Below are positions 8,991 to 17,848 of a DNA stretch of 64,000 nt, one piece after another. The stretch is taken from NCBI RefSeq assembly GCF_013337765.1, contig NZ_VBSB01000008.1, forward strand, positions 458,531 through 522,530. The letters are read 5' to 3'. Source of the DNA: Mycolicibacterium sphagni. Lineage in GTDB: Bacteria > Actinomycetota > Actinomycetes > Mycobacteriales > Mycobacteriaceae. Position numbers and translations under genes: made by a program. Positions within the stretch are counted from its first letter, which is position 1. Each line of letters starts with the position of its first letter. The notes under the pieces were generated by a model that saw only the letters and a program-made list of their open reading frames with translations, had not been told where the DNA came from and did not search any database.

Positions 8991-9713
8991 TCAGAGGTCG
9001 CGACGCAGGAGCACAGCTCCTGCGTTAGCGGAAACGATTTGGACAGAAGCGATCTGGTCGATCGGCATCGAGGTGCTGCCGCCCAACGATGCGGGCACCC
9101 CCGCATGCGCCGTCCAGGTCGCCAGCTCGACGTGGCTACCGTCGCGTCCCACCGCGACCATCACCAGCTTGTCGTCGCCACCGGCGTAATCGGTGTCGGC
9201 CGATCCGTCGGTGTAGGTGCAGTTCATGTCGACACGGGTGCCCCACGCGCGGCCGCTGAGGGTGACTGTGGCACTGAGCGGCACCGGCTCGGTCGGCGTC
9301 ATCGTGAACGTCGATCCGGCGGCATGCTGATCCGTGGGAGCGATCGCCATCGGGTTGGGCTGGATCGCGGCGAACAGGCCGATCGCCACGGCCGCGGCCA
9401 GCGTCCACGCCAGCGCGCGGGAATGACGCCGCCGCGCATTCAATCTGGCCAGGACCTCGTCCCGCAGAGGCGGCAACGCGAGATGCGGAGTGTGCTCGTC
9501 GATGCTGTCGACATAGGCGCGGTCGATCTGCGACAGCAGCGCCGGCACTCCGCAGAGCTTGGCGACCGCGTCGGTGCATGGCTGGCAGGCCCTCAGATGC
9601 TCCTCGAACTCGCGACGCTCCGAACCCGACAGGGAGCCCAGCACGTACGCCGCGTCCCACAGCGCGTAATCGTGGGTGCCGCCAGGCGACGGCGAGCCGT
9701 CAAGCGTCGTCAT
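8991..9713 (-). CDS. Anti-sigma factor (RskA-like, zinc-binding ZAS domain)
   Basis: A 240-residue single-pass membrane protein. The N-terminal domain has the ZAS motif HLRACQPC (His39, Cys43, Cys46), one transmembrane helix lies at about residues 100-118, and the C-terminal extracytoplasmic domain (from ~120) resembles the RskA C-terminal domain. Such proteins hold an ECF sigma factor until regulated proteolysis. No sigma gene is adjacent; the gene upstream is a TetR regulator whose stop lies four bases before this start, so the pair looks cotranscribed. ATG 9713 has a GAGG seven bases upstream; GTG 9716 is the alternative. Confidence 0.82.
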   Translation of the reverse strand: MTTLDGSPSPGGTHDYALWDAAYVLGSLSGSERREFEEHLRACQPCTDAVAKLCGVPALLSQIDRAYVDSIDEHTPHLALPPLRDEVLARLNARRRHSRALAWTLAAAVAIGLFAAIQPNPMAIAPTDQHAAGSTFTMTPTEPVPLSATVTLSGRAWGTRVDMNCTYTDGSADTDYAGGDDKLVMVAVGRDGSHVELATWTAHAGVPASLGGSTSMPIDQIASVQIVSANAGAVLLRRDL

Positions 9714-9717
9714 CACG

Positions 9718-10359
9718 TCACCTCGAAGCCATTCCTTCGATCAGCCGCGTGATCAGCATGAGGACGAAACTGTCGAAGTCGCCCCGAAACCGCGCAGCGT
9801 CGATCATGAACGGGCGCTGCATCGACATGCCAAGGAGCACGACTTCCATCAGCCGCACCGACTCGTCGATCTGGTCGTCCGGAGCGTCGGCTCCGGTGAT
9901 AGTTCGCAGCAATCCGGCGAATTGCTGACGTTGCGCATCGCGGAAATCAAGGTATGCCGTCCGCAGGAAATCGTTGTGATTGGCCGCGGCCCCGAACTCG
10001 ACGACGAAGGTGACAGTGTCGAGGTTGTCGATGAACAGGGTGTACAGCAGACCGGCCGCGTCGGCCAGTCCATCGGGCACGGACGCGGCCTGCGTCAGTT
10101 GGGCTTCGGCCGTGGCGAACAGTTTCTTGGCCACGTCGTTGATGGCCGCGTCGAACAGCTTCTCTTTGGTCTCGAAGTGATAGTGCAGCAGAGTCTGGGA
10201 CACCTTGGCCGTGGTCGCGATCAACCGCATCGACGATTTCTCGTATCCGTAGGCCCGGAAGCATTCAACGGTCGCTTGCAGGATGCGCTGCCGAGCGTCG
10301 GCAGGCGCGACCTCGGGCACCCCGACACGGTCGTCCTCGGAAACCGCTGGTGTCAACAT
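9718..10359 (-). CDS. TetR-family transcriptional regulator
   Basis: A 213-residue regulator. The N-terminal HTH is clear (RILQATVECFRAYGYEKSSM, then KVSQTLLHYHFETKEKLFD), followed by a helical ligand-binding domain. ATG 10359 is preferred over an upstream in-frame start because AAGGAG lies seven bases before it. It is followed directly by the anti-sigma factor gene. A palindrome upstream at 10388 is a candidate self-operator. The effector is unknown. Confidence 0.85.
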   Translation of the reverse strand: MLTPAVSEDDRVGVPEVAPADARQRILQATVECFRAYGYEKSSMRLIATTAKVSQTLLHYHFETKEKLFDAAINDVAKKLFATAEAQLTQAASVPDGLADAAGLLYTLFIDNLDTVTFVVEFGAAANHNDFLRTAYLDFRDAQRQQFAGLLRTITGADAPDDQIDESVRLMEVVLLGMSMQRPFMIDAARFRGDFDSFVLMLITRLIEGMASR

Positions 10360-10387
10360 CGACGCTCCTTGCTCCCGCCTTGCGTAG

Positions 10388-10404
10388 CTGATCAATCAGT
10401 CAGT
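10388..10404. promoter_or_regulatory. Candidate TetR operator
   Basis: CTGAT and ATCAG form an inverted repeat with a 2-base spacer at 10388-10399, followed by a further CAGT. On the minus strand this reads ACTGACTGATTGATCAG, like the self-operators in front of many actinobacterial TetR genes. It lies about 30 bases upstream of the TetR start. Confidence 0.4.
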
Positions 10405-10496
10405 GTCCCCCCAATGTGAGACACGAGTGACGAGATTGGTTGGTTCAGCCGGAGACCAGGAAACCCACACGTTCGACCCAGATTGGCGAATTCGGG

Positions 10497-11405
10497 CTAC
10501 GAGGACGACGCGGTCAGCTCACCGGCATGCAGCTTGAGTACCCGACGAACCTGCGCCGTACGACGCAGCGTCCTTACCCAGGCCAGCGCGAACGCGCTCA
10601 GCACCAATGCCGTCAGGGCCACGAGCCACGGATAGCCGCCGTGACCGTGTACCCACATGACCAAGGCGCTCTGGATCCGCCCTGCGGTTGCGATCACCGG
10701 ATCACCCGGGCTCGCGGCGCCGTTGAATATGCGTATCTCATAGACACCGTAGTAGGCGACGTACAGTCCGACGATCAGGACAAGAACCCCGCCAATCCTG
10801 TTGACATAGGGCAGGATTCGGCGCATTCGAAACATTCCGATGGGGTTCGCGAACGCGGCGGCGATGGCCAGCACGCCCACGATCAGCGACATCCCCGCGG
10901 CGTAGACCAGATAGGTCAGAAGACCATCGACGATGAGGCCGGTGCGGAAGCTCGCCGCGGTGACGGCCAGGAACGGTCCGACCGTGCAGGACAACGACGC
11001 GATGGCATAGCCGATCCCATAGCCGAACATCGAGCCGCCGCGCACCGTCGGCGCCCATCGACCGCTGCGGATTACCGGATTGAGTCCCGGCAGGTGGCGC
11101 CCGGCCAGGGACCAGATACCCAACCCGACCAGCACCGTCCCGATCAACACCGTGACGTACGGGAGGTACTGCTGCACTGCTGAGGCGGCAGAGACGGTGA
11201 GCAATCCGAAGGCACCGAACACGGTCATGAAACCCAGCACCATTTCGATGGTGGCCACGACTGCGCGGCGTAGCGCGCTGAGCTGGCCGGTCGCGTCACC
11301 GCGGACCACCAGGGTCATGTAGACAGGCAGCATCGCGAAGCCGCACGGATTGAGTACTGCTACCAATCCGGCGCCGAAGGCCAGTCCCATCAGGCTTTGT
11401 TCCAC
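10497..11405 (-). CDS. CcdA/DsbD-type membrane thiol-disulfide transporter
   Basis: A 302-residue protein with about six to seven transmembrane helices. It has the two hallmark cysteines of the CcdA/DsbD transmembrane family: LNPCGFAMLP (Cys21) and SLSCTVGPFLA (Cys140). The family moves reducing equivalents from cytoplasmic thioredoxin to extracytoplasmic proteins, for example in cytochrome c maturation or disulfide reduction. The C-terminal extension beyond ~200 includes an extra helix (PWLVALTALVLSAFALAWV). No ResA/CcsB or thioredoxin-like gene is adjacent, so the partner is unknown. Confidence 0.83.
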   Translation of the reverse strand: MEQSLMGLAFGAGLVAVLNPCGFAMLPVYMTLVVRGDATGQLSALRRAVVATIEMVLGFMTVFGAFGLLTVSAASAVQQYLPYVTVLIGTVLVGLGIWSLAGRHLPGLNPVIRSGRWAPTVRGGSMFGYGIGYAIASLSCTVGPFLAVTAASFRTGLIVDGLLTYLVYAAGMSLIVGVLAIAAAFANPIGMFRMRRILPYVNRIGGVLVLIVGLYVAYYGVYEIRIFNGAASPGDPVIATAGRIQSALVMWVHGHGGYPWLVALTALVLSAFALAWVRTLRRTAQVRRVLKLHAGELTASSS

Positions 11406-11591
11406 GATGTGCGGTGCTCTAGCTCATCGGAGGTGTCACTCTGCCGGTCTCCACATCGCATGCCCCTATCTCTCGGCGGCCCGAACGTCGTATGACGTAA
11501 GACACGAGGCAAAGCGCTCACGGGTTCAAAGAAATTTCCTGCGCCGCCGACAACGCCTCCGACCTCGGGAAATCACCCGCCCCTAGGGTCG

Positions 11592-11885
11592 CTACTCGGC
11601 GTCGTCGAGGTACTCGCCCACCCGAGCGAGCGCCTCGGCGAAGACGTCCACCTTCTCGCCGCGCTTCTCGTTGGCCGGTTGGGCAGCCCCGCGCGCGCCT
11701 TCGGCCTCCACCCGGGCCGCTCCCTCACGCCGCAGCAGGCTGAAGTTCTTCTCCCGCGCCTGCCGCAGCCGGCTCTGCAGTTCCTTCAGCTGCTTGGAGT
11801 CCATGCGGGCCAGAGCTGCGGGATCACTCTCGGCGATCAACGAGCTTTCCTGCGGGGTCAGGTTCACGTGGTGGTTGCTCACCAT
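11592..11885 (-). CDS. Small conserved actinobacterial protein
   Basis: A 97-residue, charged, helical protein (KQLKELQSRLRQAREKNFSLLRREGAARV then EKVDVFAEALARVGEYLDD). It resembles a small mycobacterial hypothetical family of unknown function. A coiled-coil-like heptad pattern covers residues ~25-55. Start at 11885; the flanking 178-186 base gaps hold no other gene that I can support. Confidence 0.6.
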   Translation of the reverse strand: MVSNHHVNLTPQESSLIAESDPAALARMDSKQLKELQSRLRQAREKNFSLLRREGAARVEAEGARGAAQPANEKRGEKVDVFAEALARVGEYLDDAE

Positions 11886-12062
11886 AGATTCATAGCCTGC
11901 GCCGGTCCGGTCTATGCAACGAATCGCCGGGCACCTCGCCTAACCGTCACGGCGGGGCCATGTCCAGTTCACGTTTGATCGAGCTAGCCGGAATCGGCCA
12001 CTGCCACAAGATGGCCGAGGCGAGCGATGCGGTCAGCGTCACTTCACTCATACATTCCGCTC

Positions 12063-13391
12063 ATGCCTGGACACCGCATGTCACGCTCCCCTGTCCCCTA
12101 CCTACGGGGCGGGATTGTCACCGCTGCGATCATCGGGACCGGCTACCTTCTAGCGGCGGCCAATGCGGCAGCAGCGTCCGCTTCCCCGGAACAGATTGCG
12201 GGAGCATGCGATTCGGGACTTCGACTGTGCGCCGACCGGCCCGAGGGTCTCGCACCTGCCGCCGTACCCGTCAGCGTGCCCTCGATCATGCTCGTCGGCA
12301 ACGGCACCGCCGCACATCCCAACGGCGGGTTGCTGATCGGCAATGGCTACAGCCCCGACCCCGCCACCTGCGGCACGCAGTGCAACGGCGGCAATGCCGG
12401 CTGGTTCGGCGGCAATGGCGGCAATGGCGCGAACAGCGGTAGCGGCGGAAGCGGGGGGCTGTTCGGCAACGGCGGACGCGGCGGTGACGGGAACCAGCTC
12501 CACATCAACGCGGGCAACGGCGGACGCGGCGGTGTCCTCCTCGGCACCGGCGGCAGCGGCGGAGACGGCGCCGTCGGCGGCGGCAGCGGCGGCCGGGGTG
12601 GGTCCGGCGGCCTGTTCGCCGGCTATGGCGGCAACGGTGGTGACGGTGGACTGGGCTCCGTGGGCAGCAACGGCGGTGACGGCGGGAACGGTGGCAACGC
12701 GGGCCTGTTCGGGGGCCGTGGCGGCGCCGGTGGTGACGGCGGCGCTGGCGCCGGCAACTTCAGCAACGGCGGCGCGGGTGGCGTCGGCGGTGATGGCGGC
12801 CTGTACAACGACGGCGGCGTCGGCGGTGATGGTGGCGACGGAAGCGCCAACGCCGCCGCCGGGCAGGGTGGTCACGGCGGCAACGGCGGAGCCATCTCCG
12901 GCGACGGCGGTGACGGCGGTGCCGGCGGAAATGCCGGCAGCGGTGGAGGTTTCAACGGCGGTCGCGGTGCTGATGGCGGCAACGCCGGCATGTTCGGGTC
13001 CGGCGGTAGTGGCGGCTCCGGCGGCATCGGAGGTAGCAGCGCCACGGGTACCGGCGGCAGGGGCGGCGAGGGTGGCACCGGCGGACGGGGCGGGATCTCC
13101 GGCGGCGACGGCGGATCCGGTGGCCGGGGCGGCAGCGTCACCGCCGGCGCCGGAGGTCAAGGCGGCGACGGAGGCCGCGGCGCCAACGGCACGATCTTCG
13201 GCGGCGACGGCGGTGACGGCGGCCGCGGCGGAAACAGCAACACCGGGTCCGGCGGTGCCGGGGGCGCCGGCGCCGGCGGCGGCTCGGGCGACTTCGGGCG
13301 TCACGTCGGCGAGCCCGGCCACACCGGCAACCCACCGAACGGGCCTTCGGGCGCCAACGGTGGTGCCGGCGGTCGAGGCGGTAACCCCTAG
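12063..13391 (+). CDS. PGRS-like glycine-rich exported protein without PE domain
   Basis: A 442-residue protein. It begins with a Sec signal peptide (hydrophobic GGIVTAAIIGTGYLLAAA, cleavage near ASASP), followed by a short region with two Cys pairs (CDSGLRLC and CGTQC). From about residue 100 to the end it is almost entirely Gly-Gly-X repeats (NGGNGG, GGDGG, GGRGG), the polymorphic GC-rich sequence type of PE_PGRS proteins. There is no PE domain with its YxxxD/E secretion signal, so export would be by Sec rather than type VII secretion. ATG 12063 or ATG 12078 are both possible starts. A surface role is inferred. Confidence 0.78.
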   Translation: MPGHRMSRSPVPYLRGGIVTAAIIGTGYLLAAANAAAASASPEQIAGACDSGLRLCADRPEGLAPAAVPVSVPSIMLVGNGTAAHPNGGLLIGNGYSPDPATCGTQCNGGNAGWFGGNGGNGANSGSGGSGGLFGNGGRGGDGNQLHINAGNGGRGGVLLGTGGSGGDGAVGGGSGGRGGSGGLFAGYGGNGGDGGLGSVGSNGGDGGNGGNAGLFGGRGGAGGDGGAGAGNFSNGGAGGVGGDGGLYNDGGVGGDGGDGSANAAAGQGGHGGNGGAISGDGGDGGAGGNAGSGGGFNGGRGADGGNAGMFGSGGSGGSGGIGGSSATGTGGRGGEGGTGGRGGISGGDGGSGGRGGSVTAGAGGQGGDGGRGANGTIFGGDGGDGGRGGNSNTGSGGAGGAGAGGGSGDFGRHVGEPGHTGNPPNGPSGANGGAGGRGGNP

Positions 13392-13494
13392 CCGCTGAGC
13401 GGGCCGGGCTACATCATTTGCCCCATACGTCAGCGGCGAGAACACATAGTTCGCCCGAAGTCGTGGACCTGGTGCCAGCCATACGTTGACCACC

Positions 13495-13794
13495 ATGAAC
13501 ACGACGACAACCCTTACCGGCATCAAGAAGCTCGCCATCTACTGCGCACTGCTCGGCGGCCTAGGTGCCGCCGCTCTTGGTGTCGGTTCCGGCCTGGCGC
13601 AGGCCGACCCCGCGCTAGGCTCGGTCAGCGCCGTTCACATCGCTGCGCAGGCTGAGCCCTCGCGACAGGACGGAGATCAAGAAGTCGTTCGACGGGGCAC
13701 CGTCATCCCGGTACACGGCGACGACGAACACCCGGGAGCCATCTCCCACATCGCCGCGCACACGGCACACCGAATCGCAGGGCGAGACCAATGA
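13495..13794 (+). CDS. Small exported protein with His-rich tail
   Basis: A 99-residue protein with a signal peptide (hydrophobic AIYCALLGGLGAAALGVGSGLAQA, likely cleavage after AQA). The mature part of about 60 residues is hydrophilic and ends in a His-rich segment (VHGDDEHPGAISHIAAHTAHR), which could bind a metal. Its stop codon overlaps the start of the APC permease gene (ATGA), so it is the first gene of a coupled three-gene unit. TTG 13486 is an alternative start; ATG 13495 is preferred. Confidence 0.65.
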   Translation: MNTTTTLTGIKKLAIYCALLGGLGAAALGVGSGLAQADPALGSVSAVHIAAQAEPSRQDGDQEVVRRGTVIPVHGDDEHPGAISHIAAHTAHRIAGRDQ

Positions 13795-15263
13795 CAGAAG
13801 CACTTGCAACACCAGACGCCGCCGACGAATTCTGCGAAGACTGCGGCTACGAACCCGAACTCAAGCGAACACTGAATGGTTTTCAGGTCTTTGCCATTTC
13901 GTTCGCTTCCCTATCGGTGGCGGTCGGTATCTTCGCCACCTACGACGACGTCCTGCGCGACTCCGGTCCGATCGGCATCTGGCTGTTCCCCCTCGTGGCG
14001 ATCGGGCAGATCCTGGTGGCGTTGGTCTACGCGCAGTTCGCCGCCCGCATCCCGCTGAGCGGCTCCTCGTACGCATGGGCGTCGCTCCTGGTCAGCCCGA
14101 AAGTCGGTTGGGCCTTCGGCTGGCTGGCGGTGATCAGCGCCCTCGCCAGTCCGGTGACGATTGACAACGCGTTGGCCAGTCAGTGTCTGATGCCACTGCT
14201 CGGTATGGATCCCAACGAGAACACCGCGCGGTTGATCACGGTGATTGTCTTGGTGATTCAGGCTATCCTCGCCATCGCCGCGACACGCATCGTCGGCTGG
14301 GTCAACTCGCTGTCGGTGGGCGTCGAACTGGCCATCTTGTTGGTGATCGGTGTCGCGTTGACCGTCGCAATCTTGGTCACCGGCCATGGTTCACCCGCCA
14401 ACCTGTTCTCCCGCGGTATCACGGAGGGCAACCCCAACTTCTTCGTCATCGGCGGCGGTTTGATGGCCGCGTCGATCATGGGCCTGTCCACCCTGGTCGG
14501 TTTCGAGACCGCCTCGAATATGGCTGAGGAAGCCAAGAACCCAACCCGGACGGTGCCGCGCGCGATCATCGGGTCGGTGGTGGCGGCCTCGGTGCTGGGG
14601 ATGCTGTTCGTGATCGTGCTGACCATCTCCATCACCGATATGGGTCGGGTGTCCAACAGCGAATCGCCGGTCGCCGAGATCATGAACCAGCGTTTCGGGC
14701 CAGGCTTCGAGCGGCCGCTGCTGGCCGCGATCACGCTCGCGTTCTTCGGAGCCGCTCTGGTCAGCATGGTGTCGGGTGCCCGCTACATCTACGCGATGTC
14801 GCGCGACGGCCGTTTCCCGGCCTCGAAGCTGATGCGCCGGGTCAATCCAAAGACTCGCACACCGATCCCGGCGACTCTGCTGGTCCTCGCGGTCGGCATC
14901 ATCCTGATGGCTCTGATGCCGGGTGACGCACTGCTGCAACTGATTATGGCCGGCGCGATCGTCACGATGCTCCCCTATCTCATGACGATCGTTCTGTACC
15001 TGGTGACCCGTCACAAACTCGACCGGGAGAAGGGTGGCTTCGATCTCGGGCGCTGGGAGTGGCCCGTCGCGATCGGCGCGCTTCTCTGGGTGGTCTTTGC
15101 GTTGTTCATCGTGATCTCGACATCCCCGACACTGGCCCCGATCGTGCTCGCCTTCGGCCTCTCGGCGGCAGGCGTGCTGTATTTCATCTACATGTGGAAG
15201 TTCAAACCCGAGGTCCTCGAGCACGAACCCGGCGATCCCAACGTGCTTGCGGAGGTGGAGTGA
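13791..15263 (+). CDS. APC-superfamily amino acid/amine permease
   Basis: A 490-residue protein with about twelve transmembrane helices, of the APC (amino acid-polyamine-organocation) type. The first helix carries the family pattern FASLSVAVGIFATYDDVL, the core has STLVGFETASNMAEEAKNPTRTVPRAI, and a later loop has SGARYIYAMSRDGRFPASKLMRRVNPKTRTPIPA. A cytoplasmic N-terminus with two Cys (EFCEDCGYE) is unusual. It is coupled to the small exported protein before it and the flavoprotein after it, so its substrate may be the amine or amino acid that the flavoprotein oxidises; that is inference. Confidence 0.85.
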   Translation: MTEALATPDAADEFCEDCGYEPELKRTLNGFQVFAISFASLSVAVGIFATYDDVLRDSGPIGIWLFPLVAIGQILVALVYAQFAARIPLSGSSYAWASLLVSPKVGWAFGWLAVISALASPVTIDNALASQCLMPLLGMDPNENTARLITVIVLVIQAILAIAATRIVGWVNSLSVGVELAILLVIGVALTVAILVTGHGSPANLFSRGITEGNPNFFVIGGGLMAASIMGLSTLVGFETASNMAEEAKNPTRTVPRAIIGSVVAASVLGMLFVIVLTISITDMGRVSNSESPVAEIMNQRFGPGFERPLLAAITLAFFGAALVSMVSGARYIYAMSRDGRFPASKLMRRVNPKTRTPIPATLLVLAVGIILMALMPGDALLQLIMAGAIVTMLPYLMTIVLYLVTRHKLDREKGGFDLGRWEWPVAIGALLWVVFALFIVISTSPTLAPIVLAFGLSAAGVLYFIYMWKFKPEVLEHEPGDPNVLAEVE

Positions 15264-15265
15264 CC

Positions 15266-16615
15266 ATGACCGCTGTACTCACAGGTCGGGTGGTTCGTCC
15301 CGGCGACAGCTACTACGACGAGGCCAGCCGAGGCTGGAATCACTTCTTCACCCACAAGCCCGCAGCGGTCGTATTCGCCCATGACACCGGGGATGTGGTC
15401 AACGCCCTGGCGTGGGCTCGCGAACAAGGTGTCCCGTTCCGGGTCCGCAGCGGCGGACACGCGCTGGAGGGCTGGTCCGGCCTCGACGACGGAATCGTGA
15501 TCGACGTCAGTGGGCTGAAGTCGGTGGCGATCGACGCTGCCGCTCAGACGGCCACCGTCGGCGCTGGGCTCAACCAGATGGAAGCCGTCATCGGTTTGGG
15601 TACAGCGGGATTCGTGGCCCCCACCGGGACCGAAGGCAGCGTCGGGCTCACCGGCGCGACCCTCGGCGGAGGGTTCGGCCTGCTCACCCGTATCTACGGA
15701 ATGGCGTCGGACAATCTGTTGTCCGCCGAGGTCGTCGTCGCGTCGGCCGACGGCGGGGCCGAGGTGGTCACTGCCGATGAGCAGAACAACCCGGACCTGC
15801 TGTGGGCGCTGCGGGGTGCGGGCAACGGAAACTTCGGCATCGTTACGTCGCTGACCTACCAGATTCATCCCCTGGCACAGGCGGTCTACATCGTCGCGAC
15901 GTGGACCGGGATCGACAATCTCGAAGCGGCCATCGAGGCGTGGCAGCGCTCGGCGCCTTATGTCGACAACCGGATCACCAGCCAGCTCGAGATCGAGGGA
16001 GGCGGGTTCGCTCTGCATGCCGCTCTTGCGTCCGGATCGGAAGCCGAAGCATTGCAGTTGCTTTCGCCGGTGCTGTCGATCGGCAGCCCCGACATCGTGG
16101 TGCAGGATGGAAGCTGGCCAGAGATCTACTCCGATTTTCAGATTCCCATCGAGGTGGATCCGGCGAATTGGAAGTTCAACTCGCAGTTCATGACTGAGCC
16201 GCTGCCACCCGAGGCGTTACGCATCATCGGCGCATTCATGGCGAAGGCACCCGCCGGGTGCAATTACTTCACCAACGCCTTCGGTGGCGCGGTGCGCACC
16301 AACGAGCCGTCGGGCGGATCGGCATTCGCACACCGGGACGCGCTGTACTACGCCGAACCCGGCGCCGGCTGGGGCGTCCGTGGCGGGGCGCCCACGTCCG
16401 ACGAGGAGGCCGCCACGGTGCTCGGATGGGTCGCGGAATTCAGTGAGGCGATGGCGCCCTACGTCAATGGCGCGTACGTCAACGTGCCCAACCTCGGCAT
16501 GGCGGACTGGGAACACGCCTACTGGGGACCCAACGTCGAGCGGCTACGGAAGATCAAGGCGGCCTACGACCCGGACAACGTGTTCTGCTACGAGCAGAGC
16601 ATTCCGCCCGCTTAG
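15266..16615 (+). CDS. BBE-type FAD-linked oxidoreductase
   Basis: A 449-residue flavoprotein with an N-terminal PCMH-type FAD domain and a C-terminal berberine-bridge-enzyme segment (KIKAAYDPDNVF). SGGHALEG gives His65 for 8-alpha-histidyl FAD attachment. In the second FAD loop (PTGTEGSVGLTGATLGGGFG) the Cys used by bicovalent BBE enzymes is absent, so attachment is probably through His only. ATG 15266 sits ten bases after GGAGG; GTG 15260 overlapping the permease stop is the alternative. The 3' end overlaps the convergent next gene by four bases. Substrate unknown, perhaps what the permease imports. Confidence 0.85.
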   Translation: MTAVLTGRVVRPGDSYYDEASRGWNHFFTHKPAAVVFAHDTGDVVNALAWAREQGVPFRVRSGGHALEGWSGLDDGIVIDVSGLKSVAIDAAAQTATVGAGLNQMEAVIGLGTAGFVAPTGTEGSVGLTGATLGGGFGLLTRIYGMASDNLLSAEVVVASADGGAEVVTADEQNNPDLLWALRGAGNGNFGIVTSLTYQIHPLAQAVYIVATWTGIDNLEAAIEAWQRSAPYVDNRITSQLEIEGGGFALHAALASGSEAEALQLLSPVLSIGSPDIVVQDGSWPEIYSDFQIPIEVDPANWKFNSQFMTEPLPPEALRIIGAFMAKAPAGCNYFTNAFGGAVRTNEPSGGSAFAHRDALYYAEPGAGWGVRGGAPTSDEEAATVLGWVAEFSEAMAPYVNGAYVNVPNLGMADWEHAYWGPNVERLRKIKAAYDPDNVFCYEQSIPPA

Positions 16616-17097
16616 GTGCGGTTGACAAGATCCGCGAGAAAAGCGGGTAACCGGCCCGCGCCGAAGTCGTAGAACCGAGCCCACAGCGGCTCGATCGAGA
16701 TGCGCACCATCTGCGGATACGTCGCTTCCACGGTGCGTTCGAATTCGGCGAGTTCCTCGCCCTCCATCGAATTGCGCGCCGACTCGAGGTACTCCTCGGT
16801 GACACCGTCGACGGTCTCCAGGGTGGCGAGGCCCCGCACCAGCAGGGCCTTGGCCTCTTCTGGCGTGGAGCCGCCGTCGATGGCCAGGGCAACCTGTGGA
16901 CGGGACGCGAGTGCGCGGGCCTTCGGCGAGGTCGGCGCCGTCGAGACGACGATGCGCTCCCCGGTCCAGAGGAAGCCGACGGGAATGACTCGCGGAAAGC
17001 CGTCGTGGCCGTTGTAGGCCAGCCGGGCCATCGCGCTAGAGAGCAGCTCCTGGGCGCCCGGGTGACCGAGTTCGCGTGCCAACTCCTGTGTATCCAT
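16612..17097 (-). CDS. PPOX-class split-barrel flavin/F420-binding protein
   Basis: A 161-residue protein of the pyridoxamine-5'-phosphate-oxidase-like split beta-barrel type. It has the family's first strands (ARLAYNGHDGFPRVIPVGFLWTGERIVVST) and the following SPKARALASRPQVALAID. In actinobacteria these bind FMN or F420 and reduce or sense small molecules; the cofactor cannot be decided here. The open frame runs upstream to 17208, but ATG 17097 begins the conserved domain. The stop overlaps that of the convergent BBE gene. Confidence 0.8.
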   Translation of the reverse strand: MDTQELARELGHPGAQELLSSAMARLAYNGHDGFPRVIPVGFLWTGERIVVSTAPTSPKARALASRPQVALAIDGGSTPEEAKALLVRGLATLETVDGVTEEYLESARNSMEGEELAEFERTVEATYPQMVRISIEPLWARFYDFGAGRLPAFLADLVNRT

Positions 17098-17131
17098 CAC
17101 ACCGATACTCCTACCCCGATCGGGCAGGGGT

Positions 17132-17641
17132 TCAGTCGGCGGGTTGCAGCGGACCGATGTAGGAGCCCGGGTGGCTCGCCGCATCTTGGCGCGCGACGGG
17201 AACACCACCGGCGATCCACGGCGCCTCGAGCCGCCCCGGCGCGTTGGGCAGCGTCACCGCGATGGTGTTCGGGACCCAGCCATCGGGGTCCGGCAGGAAG
17301 GTCAGGCGACTGGTGGCAGCGGCACCAGGCTCGAGTGTGACCGCTTGCGGCACACCGGCCTGCCGCGGCAGCTGGTAGTCCGGACCCCACATCGGATCGT
17401 CAGGCCCGATGAGGTCCACCCCGGGGTAGCCCTGCAATGTGCAAGGTTGCGACGACAGATTCGTGAAGATCACGTCGAAGTGGATCTGTGTCGCGTCGCC
17501 GGGCGATCCGGGCGCGCTGGTGCTCAGGCCGATCGAATCGGGCGCACACCAGGGCACAGCTGCGGTCGCCGGCGCGGCCGAAATCATCATCGCCGCAGCC
17601 ATCATCGCGGTGATCACCGACGCCGAGAATCTTGGGCTCAC
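17132..17641 (-). CDS. Exported DUF4232 protein
   Basis: A 169-residue secreted protein. The signal peptide spans residues ~1-27 (AAAMMISAAPATAA). The mature part fits DUF4232: an early Cys (PWCAPDSI), then FDVIFTNLSSQPCTLQGYPGVDLIG and a final strand LEPGAAATSRLTF. Mycobacterial members are extracytoplasmic proteins or lipoproteins of unknown role; the two cysteines probably pair. It lies 34 bases upstream of the PPOX-like gene on the same strand and may be cotranscribed. Confidence 0.75.
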   Translation of the reverse strand: MSPRFSASVITAMMAAAMMISAAPATAAVPWCAPDSIGLSTSAPGSPGDATQIHFDVIFTNLSSQPCTLQGYPGVDLIGPDDPMWGPDYQLPRQAGVPQAVTLEPGAAATSRLTFLPDPDGWVPNTIAVTLPNAPGRLEAPWIAGGVPVARQDAASHPGSYIGPLQPAD

Positions 17642-17848
17642 CGCACGACTTTAGCCGCCGATCTGCGCCGAGAGTGCGGGTTTTCGTCGCCGGTTCGGGC
17701 GCCGGGCAACGATAACCCCCACGCTCGGCGCGTCATGAACGAACCGTCAACGACCACTGAGCATTTCAGCAATCGTGCCGACCGACGTCGCCCTGCTCGT
17801 ACGATCGTCGCAGGTACTGACCTCTCGGCACGGCGATGAGGAGGGAGC

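Noticed and set aside
12150..13538. 462-codon antisense frame over the PGRS-like gene
   Set aside because: A product of the GGX repeat periodicity; the peptide is Ala/Val/Thr low complexity and has no start signal.
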